A stretch of DNA of 64,000 nt from assembly GCF_013032455.1 (NCBI RefSeq), contig NZ_WQCF01000002.1:372001-436000 (forward strand). Reading direction: 5' to 3'. Both the position numbers and the translations under genes were made by a program. The notes under the pieces are model-generated. The model searched no databases. It was not told the DNA's origin and worked only from the letters and a program-made list of their open reading frames with translations. This DNA is from Ruegeria atlantica. GTDB lineage: Bacteria > Pseudomonadota > Alphaproteobacteria > Rhodobacterales > Rhodobacteraceae. Positions 1-8,143 of this stretch are shown here, piece after piece. How positions within the stretch are numbered: position 1 is the stretch's first letter; the number at the start of each line of letters is the position of its first letter.

Positions 1-4
1 GGGA

Positions 5-1885
5 GTGGAACGTCGCCTTACTACCATCTTGAGTATTGACGTCGTGGGCTACTCGCGGCTGATGGAACGCGACGAGTCAGCGACCTTGGCAGCACTAAAG
101 TCGCACCGGTTGGAACTCATTGACCCCTTTGCAGCGAGTTTTGGTGGCAAGACGATCAAGTTGATGGGTGATGGTGCACTGCTGGAGTTTGAGAGCACCG
201 TACAGGCAATGAAATTTGCCGTTTCTGTACAAAACGAAATGCTTTCTCGAAACTCGGACGTTCCAGAAAACGAAAGAATTGTGTTTCGGATCGGCATAAA
301 TATCGGAGATGTGATTGCCGAGGACGGAGACATTTATGGTGATGGTGTTAATGTCGCTGCCCGCCTTGAAGGCTTGGCTGAGCCCGGAGGTATTTGCATT
401 CACCGCAGCGTGCGGGATCAGGTGCAGGACAAACTGGATCTGAATTTCGAGGATCTGGGTGAGACCGAAGTCAAGAACATAGAGAGACCAGTCCGAGCCT
501 TTGAAGTCGTACTGGATGACAAGGCCAAGGCTTTGGCTGTATCAGAGCCAGTTGCGCATACGAAACCACACATATCCAAATGGGTGCCAACTCTGGTCGG
601 TGCAGTATGCATCTGCTTGGTGCTGGTTGCGGTAATATGGTGGCGATCCAGAGATGTGGCCCCCCTGACCGAACAAGAGGAGTTGGCGCTTGCCATCCCG
701 GACGAACCTTCCATCGTCGTTTTGCCCTTTGAGAACCGCTCAACAGTTGAAGAGGTCGGCTATCTGGCGGAAGGCTTTGGAACAGCGATCACTACGCAGC
801 TTTCGAAGTTTCCACAGCTATTTGTGATCGCTGGTTCGACTTCGATTACCTTTGCGGACAGCTTGGCCAAACCGCGAGAAATAGGTCGAGAGCTCGGTGT
901 GCGATATGTTCTGTCAGGTAGCGTTCAGAGCGTTGGCGAGAATATTTCAGTTAACTCGACACTTATAGAAACGGAGACGGGGCACGCATTATGGTCGGAA
1001 CAATATGACATTGGGATCGAAGAATTGTTTTCCGCTCAGGCCGACCTTATTCGGGAAATCGCATCCACCCTGAAAATAGTAGTTGAGGAAGAAGAAGTCG
1101 CGTCGCTGAAGAAACGACCGACCGATGATCTTGAAGCATATGAGCTATTTCTGAGGGCCGTTGCCAAAAGCAAGCTGTTGAATACTGCAAGTCGGCAAGA
1201 GGCAATTGACCTGCTAGAACAAGCTATAGTGCTCGATCCAGACTACCTTTCTGCACATATTGAACTGAGCGGTCGCTATCTTAGCCTTTGGCGTTTCGGT
1301 GGGTCGGACGATCCGAAAACTGCACTGAACAAAGCTCGTCAACACGCAGAGCGCGCATTGGAACTGGATCAATCTGACTATCGTGTTCAACATCGCTTAG
1401 GACAGCTACACTTGTTTGCCGACCACGATCACCAACTCGCTTACCAAGCGTTTCAGCGCGCAATTCGGGAGAACCCGAATGATCCTGAGGTCTTGTATGA
1501 CATGGGTTTTTTGCGCTCGCTCATGGGTGAGCCAGCCGAAGCGATTGAATGGAACAACAAGGCAAAAAGGGTCAACCCGCGTTATCCCGGCTGGTATAAT
1601 TTTAACGCGGCCCTTTCTCATTTTCTAATCGGAGATTACGAACAGGCAATTCTGCTGGCAAAAACCGGTATCTCAACTTATCCAAGGTCGCTTCCTCCGC
1701 GCCGCATCTTGGTCGCAACCCTTGCAGAAATGGGACGTCTGGAAGATGCACAGGTTGAAGCAAAAAAATTACTCGAAATCAGGCCGGACTTTCGTGTTTC
1801 TACACACAGAAACACGCCCTTTTTGCGTTCAGAGGACCAGGACCGGTATTTTGGTGCGATGATTGCAGGTGGGTTGCCTGAGTAG
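5..1885 (+). CDS. Class III adenylate cyclase with membrane anchor, TolB-like domain and TPR repeats
   Basis: Makes cyclic AMP from ATP. The cyclase domain fills about residues 1-170. Metal-binding Asp12 and Asp56, adenine-site Lys52, Asp113 in YGDGVNVAAR and transition-state residues Asn116 and Arg120 are all present, so the domain should be active. One membrane helix lies near residues 193-213. A TolB/FlgO-like domain begins near PSIVVLPF (about 233), and TPR repeats fill about 370-600. This architecture is common in alphaproteobacteria and is thought to couple cAMP synthesis to protein or envelope signals. The GTG at position 5 is the first start available, but the window edge may hide a few upstream codons. 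It stands alone, in DNA of lower GC than the core genes to the right. Confidence 0.85.
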   Translation: MERRLTTILSIDVVGYSRLMERDESATLAALKSHRLELIDPFAASFGGKTIKLMGDGALLEFESTVQAMKFAVSVQNEMLSRNSDVPENERIVFRIGINIGDVIAEDGDIYGDGVNVAARLEGLAEPGGICIHRSVRDQVQDKLDLNFEDLGETEVKNIERPVRAFEVVLDDKAKALAVSEPVAHTKPHISKWVPTLVGAVCICLVLVAVIWWRSRDVAPLTEQEELALAIPDEPSIVVLPFENRSTVEEVGYLAEGFGTAITTQLSKFPQLFVIAGSTSITFADSLAKPREIGRELGVRYVLSGSVQSVGENISVNSTLIETETGHALWSEQYDIGIEELFSAQADLIREIASTLKIVVEEEEVASLKKRPTDDLEAYELFLRAVAKSKLLNTASRQEAIDLLEQAIVLDPDYLSAHIELSGRYLSLWRFGGSDDPKTALNKARQHAERALELDQSDYRVQHRLGQLHLFADHDHQLAYQAFQRAIRENPNDPEVLYDMGFLRSLMGEPAEAIEWNNKAKRVNPRYPGWYNFNAALSHFLIGDYEQAILLAKTGISTYPRSLPPRRILVATLAEMGRLEDAQVEAKKLLEIRPDFRVSTHRNTPFLRSEDQDRYFGAMIAGGLPE

Positions 1886-2152
1886 CTAGGTTTTCGAAAC
1901 CCTGAATACTGTCAGGACGTGCAGTCTCCACTTTTTGTAGCATAGTTGCTTGAATGAGCCCGCCCGCTCCTCGGGATCAACAAAGCTCGCTGATGAATGT
2001 CTGGGCTGGGCTGCGACCTGTCGAAGGCACTTGCAGCACCTCGGCGGCTCAACAACGTCCGGTAAGGGCTCCCAAGGACGCAGCCCGCTGGCAACCGTGC
2101 GGGATTTCATTCGGCGCGCTAGCGCCTCTCTTTTACAGTCTAGGTCTTGTCG

Positions 2153-2395
2153 TCAATTACATGCCGATTGGCCTGCATACATTCCAAGTCCAGCACCAGC
2201 CGCCGTAGCAAGGGTTTTACCCGAGCCTGCACCAATCTGGTTGCCTAGGACGCCACCAAGAGCTGCCCCCCCCAAAATACCAGCAGCACACCGAGCGTCG
2301 CTTTGTGCTTGAGCCTGAGTTGGTGTTGTCGGGGCTCCACATGCTGCCAAGAGCAATGCGCCACCAAGCAGGCAAGCTACTGTTGTCTTCTTCAT
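2153..2395 (-). CDS. Small glycine-zipper lipoprotein
   Basis: Eighty-residue exported lipoprotein. A signal peptide ends in the lipobox LLAAC, so Cys19 should be lipidated. The mature part holds a glycine-zipper stretch (GGAALGGVLGNQIGAGSG) like the 2TM/SlyB-type segment that inserts in or spans a membrane. A ribosome site, AAGGAATCC, lies just before the ATG. It is probably an outer-membrane or entericidin/OsmB-like stress lipoprotein. The exact role is unknown, and no operon partner is visible. Confidence 0.75.
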   Translation of the reverse strand: MKKTTVACLLGGALLLAACGAPTTPTQAQAQSDARCAAGILGGAALGGVLGNQIGAGSGKTLATAAGAGLGMYAGQSACN

Positions 2396-2730
2396 GTCGG
2401 ATTCCTTACGTTCATTAGTACGTCATAGGCTCTTGTTTCCAGACATGTAGGTTCTTCCGAACCTCTCTCCAACCCGCAGTCGATCCACAAGCAATAACCC
2501 GCCCAAGGCGGGCTAGTTCGTCGGCTGAGCAATGTCGTCGTATGGCTCTGAGGTGAACCGCAGATTAAACTACCGACCTGACTTTCAAGGTCAGCAATCC
2601 CAAACTCCTAATTCCACCATTTTCGACTTTCTGCGAGAACAAGTAATCAAATTATGATCAACCGCGACCATGGGATCGATAAATGCTCAATTGGGCACAG
2701 CACAAAGGAAGGCGGGTGCGCGTCAGTGGG
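2396..2730. other. Intergenic stretch with a short hairpin
   Basis: No gene is supported here. The part nearest 2396 should contain the promoter of the leftward lipoprotein gene. A hairpin with a 6-bp CCCGCC/GGCGGG stem and CAA loop lies at 2498-2512. It could stop leftward transcription from the gene ending at 2731, although its T-tract is poor. A 5-bp stem with a 7-base loop at 2578-2594 resembles a tRNA anticodon arm, but the other arms could not be found. Confidence 0.4.
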
Positions 2731-3315
2731 CTACGCTATAAATCGATATCTGTTCTTGGCTTCTTGCAGCTTGTTTGCGGCGCGCTCAGGATCAGCCTTT
2801 ATGTTCTCTGCGAGCCTGCCTCCAACGCTATCCATGAAATCACTCAACTCACTTTCCTGAGCATCCTCCAGTGCGGCCAGCGTGATACCAAGACCGGCCA
2901 GTTGCGCTGATATCAACCGAATTTGCTCAGTGCGATGTACGTGCTTTACGCTTGTGGCATCGACATAGCTTCGCATTTCCAGCAAATCATTTTCTGACGA
3001 TCCTGAAATCAAGTCCCAGATTTCATGGTTTTGCCACCGGGCGCGGTTTCCATCGTCAGGATCAGGTTCACAGTACCGTATCTTCTTTAGTGCCTCGGCA
3101 ATGACATCACCGAACATGGCGTCAAATTGGGGCCACTTTCTGATCTGCCATCGATCCTTGAGCAAGTCCTTCCCGGCTCGTACCTCAACACGCCAGACGC
3201 GGCTACCGTTCATCTCCTCGATCAGCTTCGCATGAAACTGAAACCCCTGGAGGCTCCTGATTCGTGTCTTCCGAAAAAGTTTTGGGGATATTTTGGCGAA
3301 TTGAATGTTAGTCAT
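2731..3315 (-). CDS. Hypothetical protein next to the restriction-modification operon
   Basis: A 194-residue protein with no family I recognise. It is soluble and charged, with no signal peptide or membrane helix. The C-terminal third (about 120-194) is rich in Ala, Glu and Leu and probably helical. The ATG at 3315 is preferred to an upstream start at 3357 because the extra 14 residues are a low-complexity basic tail and a GAGGA element lies about 11 bases before 3315. It lies downstream of the R-M genes, but a terminator at 3422-3448 separates them, so it is probably its own transcription unit. Confidence 0.55.
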   Translation of the reverse strand: MTNIQFAKISPKLFRKTRIRSLQGFQFHAKLIEEMNGSRVWRVEVRAGKDLLKDRWQIRKWPQFDAMFGDVIAEALKKIRYCEPDPDDGNRARWQNHEIWDLISGSSENDLLEMRSYVDATSVKHVHRTEQIRLISAQLAGLGITLAALEDAQESELSDFMDSVGGRLAENIKADPERAANKLQEAKNRYRFIA

Positions 3316-3617
3316 AGCTCGGTTTTTCCTCTTGTTTCGGGGGCTTCTCTGCCTCAACTAGAAGATAGGTCCGACACTCCGAACGCAGTAAAAAATCAGG
3401 CGGAAAAAGACTGAAAAAAGCAAAAAAATCCGGCGTTCGCGCACCGGAAATTTGAGTGCTTCTGGGTCAAGTGTCATTCAAACTGAGGGGTGGGCGCGCA
3501 ATTGGTCTGCTACCACTGCCGAAAGATTGATCACTCTTCTCAGGAAGAGAGCAATACGCCCCGGCAGGAAAACTGCTGGGACTTTCTGCTTCTTAGAAAA
3601 CAGGTCGGCGCGCACAC
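3316..3617 (-). other. Intergenic stretch between the endonuclease and the hypothetical gene
   Basis: About 300 bases without a supported gene. It holds the terminator at 3422-3448 and, between that and 3315, the probable promoter of the leftward hypothetical gene. Nothing else is recognisable. Confidence 0.4.
3422..3448 (-). terminator. Rho-independent terminator of the R-M operon
   Basis: Read leftward, TCCGG and CCGGA arms (3444-3448 and 3429-3433) enclose a GC-rich loop and are followed by seven T residues (3428-3422). It lies about 170 bases beyond the endonuclease stop and before the next gene. Confidence 0.6.
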
Positions 3618-4556
3618 TTACTGCGCTAACAGCCAGCTCACAAAACTATCCAGTTCGTGTGTCCAGACCAAGTATAGACCTGACGCTTGAGCACTCTTGA
3701 GGTTTTCTACACCGAACACACCTGAGAGCAGCGCAACCGGAACGATTCCCTCACCCGCTTTTGTGTTCCAGTGCCCAGCCTTCGCTGCTGTATCGTTGAG
3801 GACGCGCTTGATCGAGTTTAGCGCCGACGCCGAATCCTTTGCCTCCACAGCGACGATCCGGCCATCGGCCAACCCGATCAAAATATCGGCCTTGCGGCCA
3901 TAGACTGCGCATTCTCCATAGAAAGTATTCGCCGTTGGCCACTGCGATGGCGATTCGATTTTGTTCGGTGCTTTCATCTGCTCATAGCCGAGCTCAAGAA
4001 GCCGATCCTTCAGGGCCTTCTCGACAGCTCGACCAAATCCACGCCTCTCTGTCTGCAAGGTCTGCGTAGCGTGGAGCGCCGCCGTGGCCCGGATTGCATG
4101 TTTCAGTTCATGCGGGGCGGGCGTGCGACGATCATTGATCCAGGGAAACCTGATTGGGTCCGACAGGCTACAAATCAACCGCAGGACCGCCTGAACCAAG
4201 TCATCCTCGACCTTGAGCCGCGTCTTGGTAATCCGTACAGTGGAGCGCGTCACCAAAACATTCAGGTCATTTTCGGAGACAGGTGGACCAGCGACATAGC
4301 GCAATGCATTCAGCAGGTCGGAATCGAGGAGAACCTCCCGGACGACTTCAACATCAGGATTCTTGGGATCAACTCCAATCAACGTCTTAAAGAGACGCAT
4401 GATTGCGGCTTGACGTAGAGAAATATGAGCAAGGTATCGATCACGCGGTTCTTTCAAACGGCGATCAACGAAAGCGTCAATGGACGCCTGCGCTTGCTCC
4501 TCTAGCTCGGCGTCGGTCCATATGGTAGGTAGTCGAGACACGTTAGGAATACTCAT
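3618..4556 (-). CDS. XamI-family Type II restriction endonuclease
   Basis: A 312-residue protein that resembles the XamI restriction endonuclease family, whose founder recognises GTCGAC. A PD-(D/E)xK nuclease core is visible near the C-terminus: Asp224 in RKADILIG, then Glu238-Ala-Lys240 in VAVEAK, preceded by the polar segment around Glu215. Its ATG overlaps the methyltransferase stop in an ATGA, so the two genes are translationally coupled with the methyltransferase made first, as is usual for Type II pairs. It appears intact. The family call rests on overall pattern and context. The target GTCGAC is inferred from the founder and from the palindrome in this operon's promoter. Confidence 0.8.
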   Translation of the reverse strand: MSIPNVSRLPTIWTDAELEEQAQASIDAFVDRRLKEPRDRYLAHISLRQAAIMRLFKTLIGVDPKNPDVEVVREVLLDSDLLNALRYVAGPPVSENDLNVLVTRSTVRITKTRLKVEDDLVQAVLRLICSLSDPIRFPWINDRRTPAPHELKHAIRATAALHATQTLQTERRGFGRAVEKALKDRLLELGYEQMKAPNKIESPSQWPTANTFYGECAVYGRKADILIGLADGRIVAVEAKDSASALNSIKRVLNDTAAKAGHWNTKAGEGIVPVALLSGVFGVENLKSAQASGLYLVWTHELDSFVSWLLAQ

Positions 4557-6145
4557 TGAACAGTAAATTCTGGAAGACGATCGGGGGAGGGGACGGGTAG
4601 TCGAGATACCTCTCCTGGCTCGAACTTTGCCAGCCCTCCGGCATAGATGCGGCCTGAATTGATACAGACGTTCTTGGAGAGATATGCCACAAGACGTGAA
4701 AGCGTGGCGTCATCCAGCGGCTCACGCGGATAAAGGCCGTGCGCAATGTTAAGATGCCGCGCCCCGCAAGCGTTGCGCACGAATCCTGGGGCACGCCGCG
4801 CCATGTAAGTGCAAAGGATTGGTGCCGGATCTTTCAGTCCAACAGACCACCAGGCCCGTCGGTGGCGCGCGACATAGCTCTCATGCGCGCCCTGTTTTCG
4901 CGCCCAAACCAGGAAACGCTCGACGGAATCGCGTTCAGCGTCTTCAAGATCATTGAGGTCACGCGGCAAGTCGACCACGCGACGCAGACCACTGGCGTCT
5001 TCAAGTGTGGCTCCTGCTTCGAGGAGATCGCGGGCTTTCGTGATGCAGGGCAGAAGATACCGCTTTGGAAGCTTTTCTGCCTGCGGTCCCGCGATCCACA
5101 CGCCGTTCGCGCCTGAAACCTGGCCGCGATGAACGCGAAACAGATCGCCAAGTTCGATATGGCCTGGCGCTGGTTTTGCCCCCTTTCGGATATGAATAGA
5201 CCACCGGGGAGCCTCTTCCAAAGTCGCCCATTCGATCGTCGACCCTGAACTCAAATCCGCCAGGGACTCGACAGAATCGACGGAGTCTACAAGGAACCGA
5301 TCCGGGCGCTCCCCGAGATTGAAGGCTGTGATCGCCCCCGTAGTCAGTGCATCGGCGAAGGGACGGGCATCTGGGGAAATGACATGGAGCGAGGCACCGC
5401 CAAGCCCGTTGGCAAGCATCTGTCGTAGAACCGATCCATAGTTCACGTCGATCCATTCTGCCGCTGTAATGAAAGCTCCAAAATCACCAGGCCGCCCAAT
5501 ACTCCTGGTTTTCAGGAAGAAGTGGATATGCAGACCGGCAAGCTTGCTCGCCCGGAATCCCAGCGCAGTCGCTGTCTTTCCGAACCAGTCTTTCCACCGC
5601 TCACTGATCTGGTGGTGTCGCACATATGGTGGGTTGCCGATGAAAAGCGTCGGGCCGTTGGTGGCAGGGAGAGATATCCGGCGGAAGTCGCTCGCCCGGA
5701 CAAAAAGACGATCGGCAAAACCAATCACCGCCGCATTGGCGCGGAGCAGGAGCCGGGCCAGAGGGTCAATCTCAACAGCAATCAATTCTGCATTCGGGAA
5801 GGCGCGTGCTGCTGCAATCGTAAAACGCCCTGATCCTGCCCCTGGATCAACGATGCGAACCGGGGTTTTTGACTGACGCTGTGCCCAAGCAATCATCGAC
5901 GCCACGATCGCGGGCGGCGTATAGGTGGCGCCATCCTCGCGCCGTTCTTCCGGGCTGCGCAAGGCGCAGAAGACATCGCCAAGAGGATCTCCACCCGCTT
6001 CGATCCCGCGCCGGAACGTCGCAACCAGTTCAGGCGAGGCAGCCTCGCGGCGATCGACAAGCCTTTGCTCCAATCTGGGCAAGACCATGTCTGGTCCGAT
6101 TAAAGCCGCAGCAACACCGGCGAGCTGATCTTCGCTCTCAATCAT
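4553..6145 (-). CDS. Type II N6-adenine DNA methyltransferase
   Basis: A 530-residue gamma-class (TaqI-like) adenine methyltransferase. The AdoMet-binding motif I, DPGAGSGRF, lies at residues 100-108, and catalytic motif IV, NPPY, at 171-174. The C-terminal half (about 300-530) should be the target-recognition domain. It should protect the host from the endonuclease that follows it with a 4-base overlap. The upstream gene is a small RHH protein 38 bases away, so the three genes form one operon. No truncation is visible. Confidence 0.9.
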   Translation of the reverse strand: MIESEDQLAGVAAALIGPDMVLPRLEQRLVDRREAASPELVATFRRGIEAGGDPLGDVFCALRSPEERREDGATYTPPAIVASMIAWAQRQSKTPVRIVDPGAGSGRFTIAAARAFPNAELIAVEIDPLARLLLRANAAVIGFADRLFVRASDFRRISLPATNGPTLFIGNPPYVRHHQISERWKDWFGKTATALGFRASKLAGLHIHFFLKTRSIGRPGDFGAFITAAEWIDVNYGSVLRQMLANGLGGASLHVISPDARPFADALTTGAITAFNLGERPDRFLVDSVDSVESLADLSSGSTIEWATLEEAPRWSIHIRKGAKPAPGHIELGDLFRVHRGQVSGANGVWIAGPQAEKLPKRYLLPCITKARDLLEAGATLEDASGLRRVVDLPRDLNDLEDAERDSVERFLVWARKQGAHESYVARHRRAWWSVGLKDPAPILCTYMARRAPGFVRNACGARHLNIAHGLYPREPLDDATLSRLVAYLSKNVCINSGRIYAGGLAKFEPGEVSRLPVPSPDRLPEFTVQ

Positions 6146-6183
6146 GGCTCTTTCCTGCGTTTCTTTTCAGCCAAATATAGCTG

Positions 6184-6315
6184 TCAGATTTCTTCGAATA
6201 GCTTACGAAGCGAGAGACCGCGTTGCGCGGCTTCCGCCTTCACTTCTCGGGCCAGTGCCGGAGCCAAGGAAAAGCCGACGATTTGGCGTTTTGTTTTGGA
6301 ATTCTGCCTGTTCAT
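6184..6315 (-). CDS. Small ribbon-helix-helix protein heading the R-M operon
   Basis: Forty-three residues from the ATG at 6315. A basic N-terminus (QNSKTKRQ) is followed by a beta-strand (IVGFSL) and two helices, fitting the MetJ/Arc ribbon-helix-helix fold that binds DNA as a dimer. An upstream in-frame ATG at 6375 would add 20 residues but places the promoter and operator inside the gene. I prefer 6315, where transcription also seems to begin, giving a leaderless mRNA. By analogy with C proteins it is probably the controller of the R-M genes. This role is inferred. Confidence 0.65.
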   Translation of the reverse strand: MNRQNSKTKRQIVGFSLAPALAREVKAEAAQRGLSLRKLFEEI

Positions 6316-6321
6316 GATGTG

Positions 6322-6351
6322 ATTTTTTGTCGACGAGTCGACAAGTGTCAA
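6322..6351 (-). promoter_or_regulatory. Probable promoter of the R-M operon
   Basis: Read leftward, a perfect -35 box TTGACA (6351-6346) is followed after 18 bases by AAAAAT (6327-6322), a 4-of-6 match to TATAAT. Transcription would start at or within a base or two of the ATG at 6315, so the mRNA would be leaderless. No Shine-Dalgarno sequence precedes that ATG, which agrees with this. Confidence 0.55.
6327..6344. promoter_or_regulatory. Perfect 18-bp palindrome with two GTCGAC sites inside the promoter
   Basis: The sequence TTGTCGAC-GA-GTCGACAA is a perfect inverted repeat with a 2-bp spacer. It fills the gap between the -35 and -10 boxes. Each arm contains GTCGAC (6329-6334 and 6337-6342), the site known for XamI. 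It could be the operator of the RHH protein, a methylation-sensitive switch, or both. Confidence 0.6.
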
Positions 6352-6639
6352 TTGATATTCGTTCGCTGGCCGCAACAGCGATAGCTATGGATTGGGCTGT
6401 GTGTTTCTGATTTCCTGTATCATGCCCCCGGCTCCTGGCTGTCCTCAACCTGAAACAGAAGTCGCAAAACGCAGCCGGTTCTATTCGATGTGCCAGCGCC
6501 ACTGATAGAGCCACAGCCACGCCAGAAGCGCAGAGAGCGGGGTCAGATGGTGCGATAGGGCAGCGCCCTGGTCAAGGTGTAGAGGAGACCAAGGCGCGCT
6601 GTCTTGAGTCTCATTGGTTGAGGCCCATGTCGTTCTCGA

Positions 6640-6647
6640 TTTTGGGA
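6640..6647 (+). repeat. Left copy of a probable target-site duplication
   Basis: TTTTGGGA is repeated in direct orientation at 8231-8238, just outside the inverted-repeat element. The left copy lies three bases from the first base of the inverted repeat. If the outer three bases belong to the repeat, the true duplication shortens to 5 bp (TGGGA). Confidence 0.5.
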
Positions 6648-6650
6648 ATA

Positions 6651-6737
6651 CACCACCTGCAGACGGTCTGCTGACAACGGGAAAGAGCCGAAAACACTTT
6701 ATTTATAAAGGCTTCAAGATCTTTTGCTGACGCTGAC
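6651..6737 (+). repeat. Left terminal inverted repeat
   Basis: Begins CACCACCTGCAGACGG. It aligns without gaps to the reverse complement of 8144-8230 with 72 identical positions of 87 by hand count. The best conserved blocks are TGCAGACGG, AAAACACTTTATTTA and TTGCTGACGCTGAC. It contains GCTGAC at 6670-6675, 6726-6731 and 6732-6737, and one more copy lies just inside at 6772-6777. Confidence 0.8.
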
Positions 6738-6862
6738 TGGGGGTCTCCCCTCGGTCAGGTCAGATTATTTTGCTGACATTTTTTTCGGAACCGTAAGCGG
6801 GGACCTATCTGGTTTTTGCCCGCCGAAAATCGGTTGGGAAAGGTCTAAGAAGGAGAACAATA

Positions 6863-7114
6863 ATGACCAAAGCTATTCGAGCAAAAGAGTTTGATTCTGC
6901 GAGCATTCTCGAAGCGTATCCTGACATGAGTGAAGAGGGTCAAAAGACCGTCAGGATGATGCTGTCTTTCAAAGGGGAGAAAACATGGAAGGGGCTGCAG
7001 GTTGTTCCTCCCGGTTCCATTGCTGATGAGGTCGTTGATATTTTTAAGTCGGAATCAGATATTCCCTTGGAACTTCCGTTGATGATTATTTTTCTTTCTA
7101 TTCTGGGCATTTGA
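6863..7114 (+). CDS. N-terminal part of a frameshifted DUF3987/YfjI-like protein
   Basis: Eighty-three residues from an ATG with a strong ribosome site (AAGGAG, 7 bases upstream). It ends in a hydrophobic helix (LPLMIIFLSILGI) followed at once by TGA. The -1 frame continues the same helix as LNAAGAKYRMGG and then the Walker A loop, the order expected in DUF3987 proteins. GGC-ATT-TGA therefore most likely derives from GGC-ATT-TTG by loss of one T. Alternatives are ribosomal frameshifting or restart at the TTG overlapping the stop. This is the only gene of the inverted-repeat element. Confidence 0.6.
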   Translation: MTKAIRAKEFDSASILEAYPDMSEEGQKTVRMMLSFKGEKTWKGLQVVPPGSIADEVVDIFKSESDIPLELPLMIIFLSILGI

Positions 7115-8124
7115 ATGCAGCCGGAGCAAAGTATCGGATGGGCGGACAAGATCACCCTGTAAAACTCTGGTCGGTGGTCCTGGGACCGTCCGGTGTCGGC
7201 AAAACGCTGGCGATTGACAAAATTACGGAATACATGACCGGTGATCGACACGGGCAACCTGCCCCTATCATTGAATCGGCATCATCAGCAGCAAGATTTG
7301 TTGAAGACATCGAAGCTAAGCCTCGCGGCCTCTTTTCGAGAGATGAGTTCGGGCAGTTTTTGCATCAGATTCAAAACATACAATATATGGAAGAAATCAA
7401 AGATGTGCTGCTCCGCGCTTATTCCGGCAGTCCGATTGAACGGAAGACCAAAGAAACAGATATATCTATTTCGAACCATGCAATCAACATTCTTGGATTG
7501 ACCGTTGGTGAGACATTCTCAGATCAAATCAGAGCGGCCTCCCTGGTCGATGGCTTTGCCCAAAGATTTAACTACATCCTGGCACCTAAAGACCCCGCCC
7601 GACCTACGACTGACTTTCCGATCTGTTTTGAAAATGACGACACACCAGAGATGAAAAAGCGCAAGGACGGTATCAGGAGTGCGTGGGAAAGGGTCGTGGG
7701 GCATCCTGACTTATTCGATGCTGTTTTCGAGTTCGATCAGGAAGCAATCAGCTTCTACAAGAACAGTTTCAAGGAAATGTTCAACGAAGAGGAGGTTCCG
7801 ACGAGCTTCTATCGCCGCACGGCCTTCTCCGCATTTTCCTACGCAGTTATTTTTCATACGCTTGCCGCCAAGCCAGGATTAAAAGTTGAGAAGGACAGTA
7901 TGTCATTGGCAATCCGTATGATCGGCCTTCACCTTGAGGCTGCCCGCGATTTGCTCAAGAACTACGGTCTTTCAGAGCTGGAACTGACTATTCAGAAGGC
8001 TGAGAAGGTCAAAGCCAACTGTGAAAATAGCGGAAAGAAGTTTGACAACCGCGCTCTGGTTTCTGGTGTTCGTGAAATCAAAAATGCTGCCCAGGCAAGA
8101 GGAATTACGGAGCTCATGAGGTAA
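7111..8124 (+). CDS. C-terminal part of a frameshifted DUF3987/YfjI-like ATPase
   Basis: A 337-residue reading frame, openable from a TTG that overlaps the stop of the upstream frame. A P-loop (LGPSGVGKT) lies near residue 25-33 and an acidic segment (GLFSRDEFGQ) is a likely Walker B. The rest matches the helicase-like DUF3987 family, which often accompanies primases in plasmids, phages and integrative elements. With the upstream frame the intact protein would have about 420 residues. No primase domain, nuclease or DDE motif is seen. It is probably inactive here unless the frameshift is read through. Confidence 0.6.
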   Translation: MNAAGAKYRMGGQDHPVKLWSVVLGPSGVGKTLAIDKITEYMTGDRHGQPAPIIESASSAARFVEDIEAKPRGLFSRDEFGQFLHQIQNIQYMEEIKDVLLRAYSGSPIERKTKETDISISNHAINILGLTVGETFSDQIRAASLVDGFAQRFNYILAPKDPARPTTDFPICFENDDTPEMKKRKDGIRSAWERVVGHPDLFDAVFEFDQEAISFYKNSFKEMFNEEEVPTSFYRRTAFSAFSYAVIFHTLAAKPGLKVEKDSMSLAIRMIGLHLEAARDLLKNYGLSELELTIQKAEKVKANCENSGKKFDNRALVSGVREIKNAAQARGITELMR

Positions 8125-8143
8125 GCGAGCGAGGGGGTCCTCC

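Noticed and set aside
1886-2152. Short open frames on both strands after the cyclase gene
   Set aside because: No start signals or family features; probably noncoding.
2521-2640. tRNA-like anticodon arm (5-bp stem, loop TTTCAAG, or CTTGAAA on the other strand)
   Set aside because: No matching acceptor, D and T arms could be drawn around it.
7085-7114. Programmed -1 frameshifting in the DUF3987 gene
   Set aside because: No standard slippery heptamer at the junction and no clear downstream structure; a lost T explains it more simply. Not excluded.
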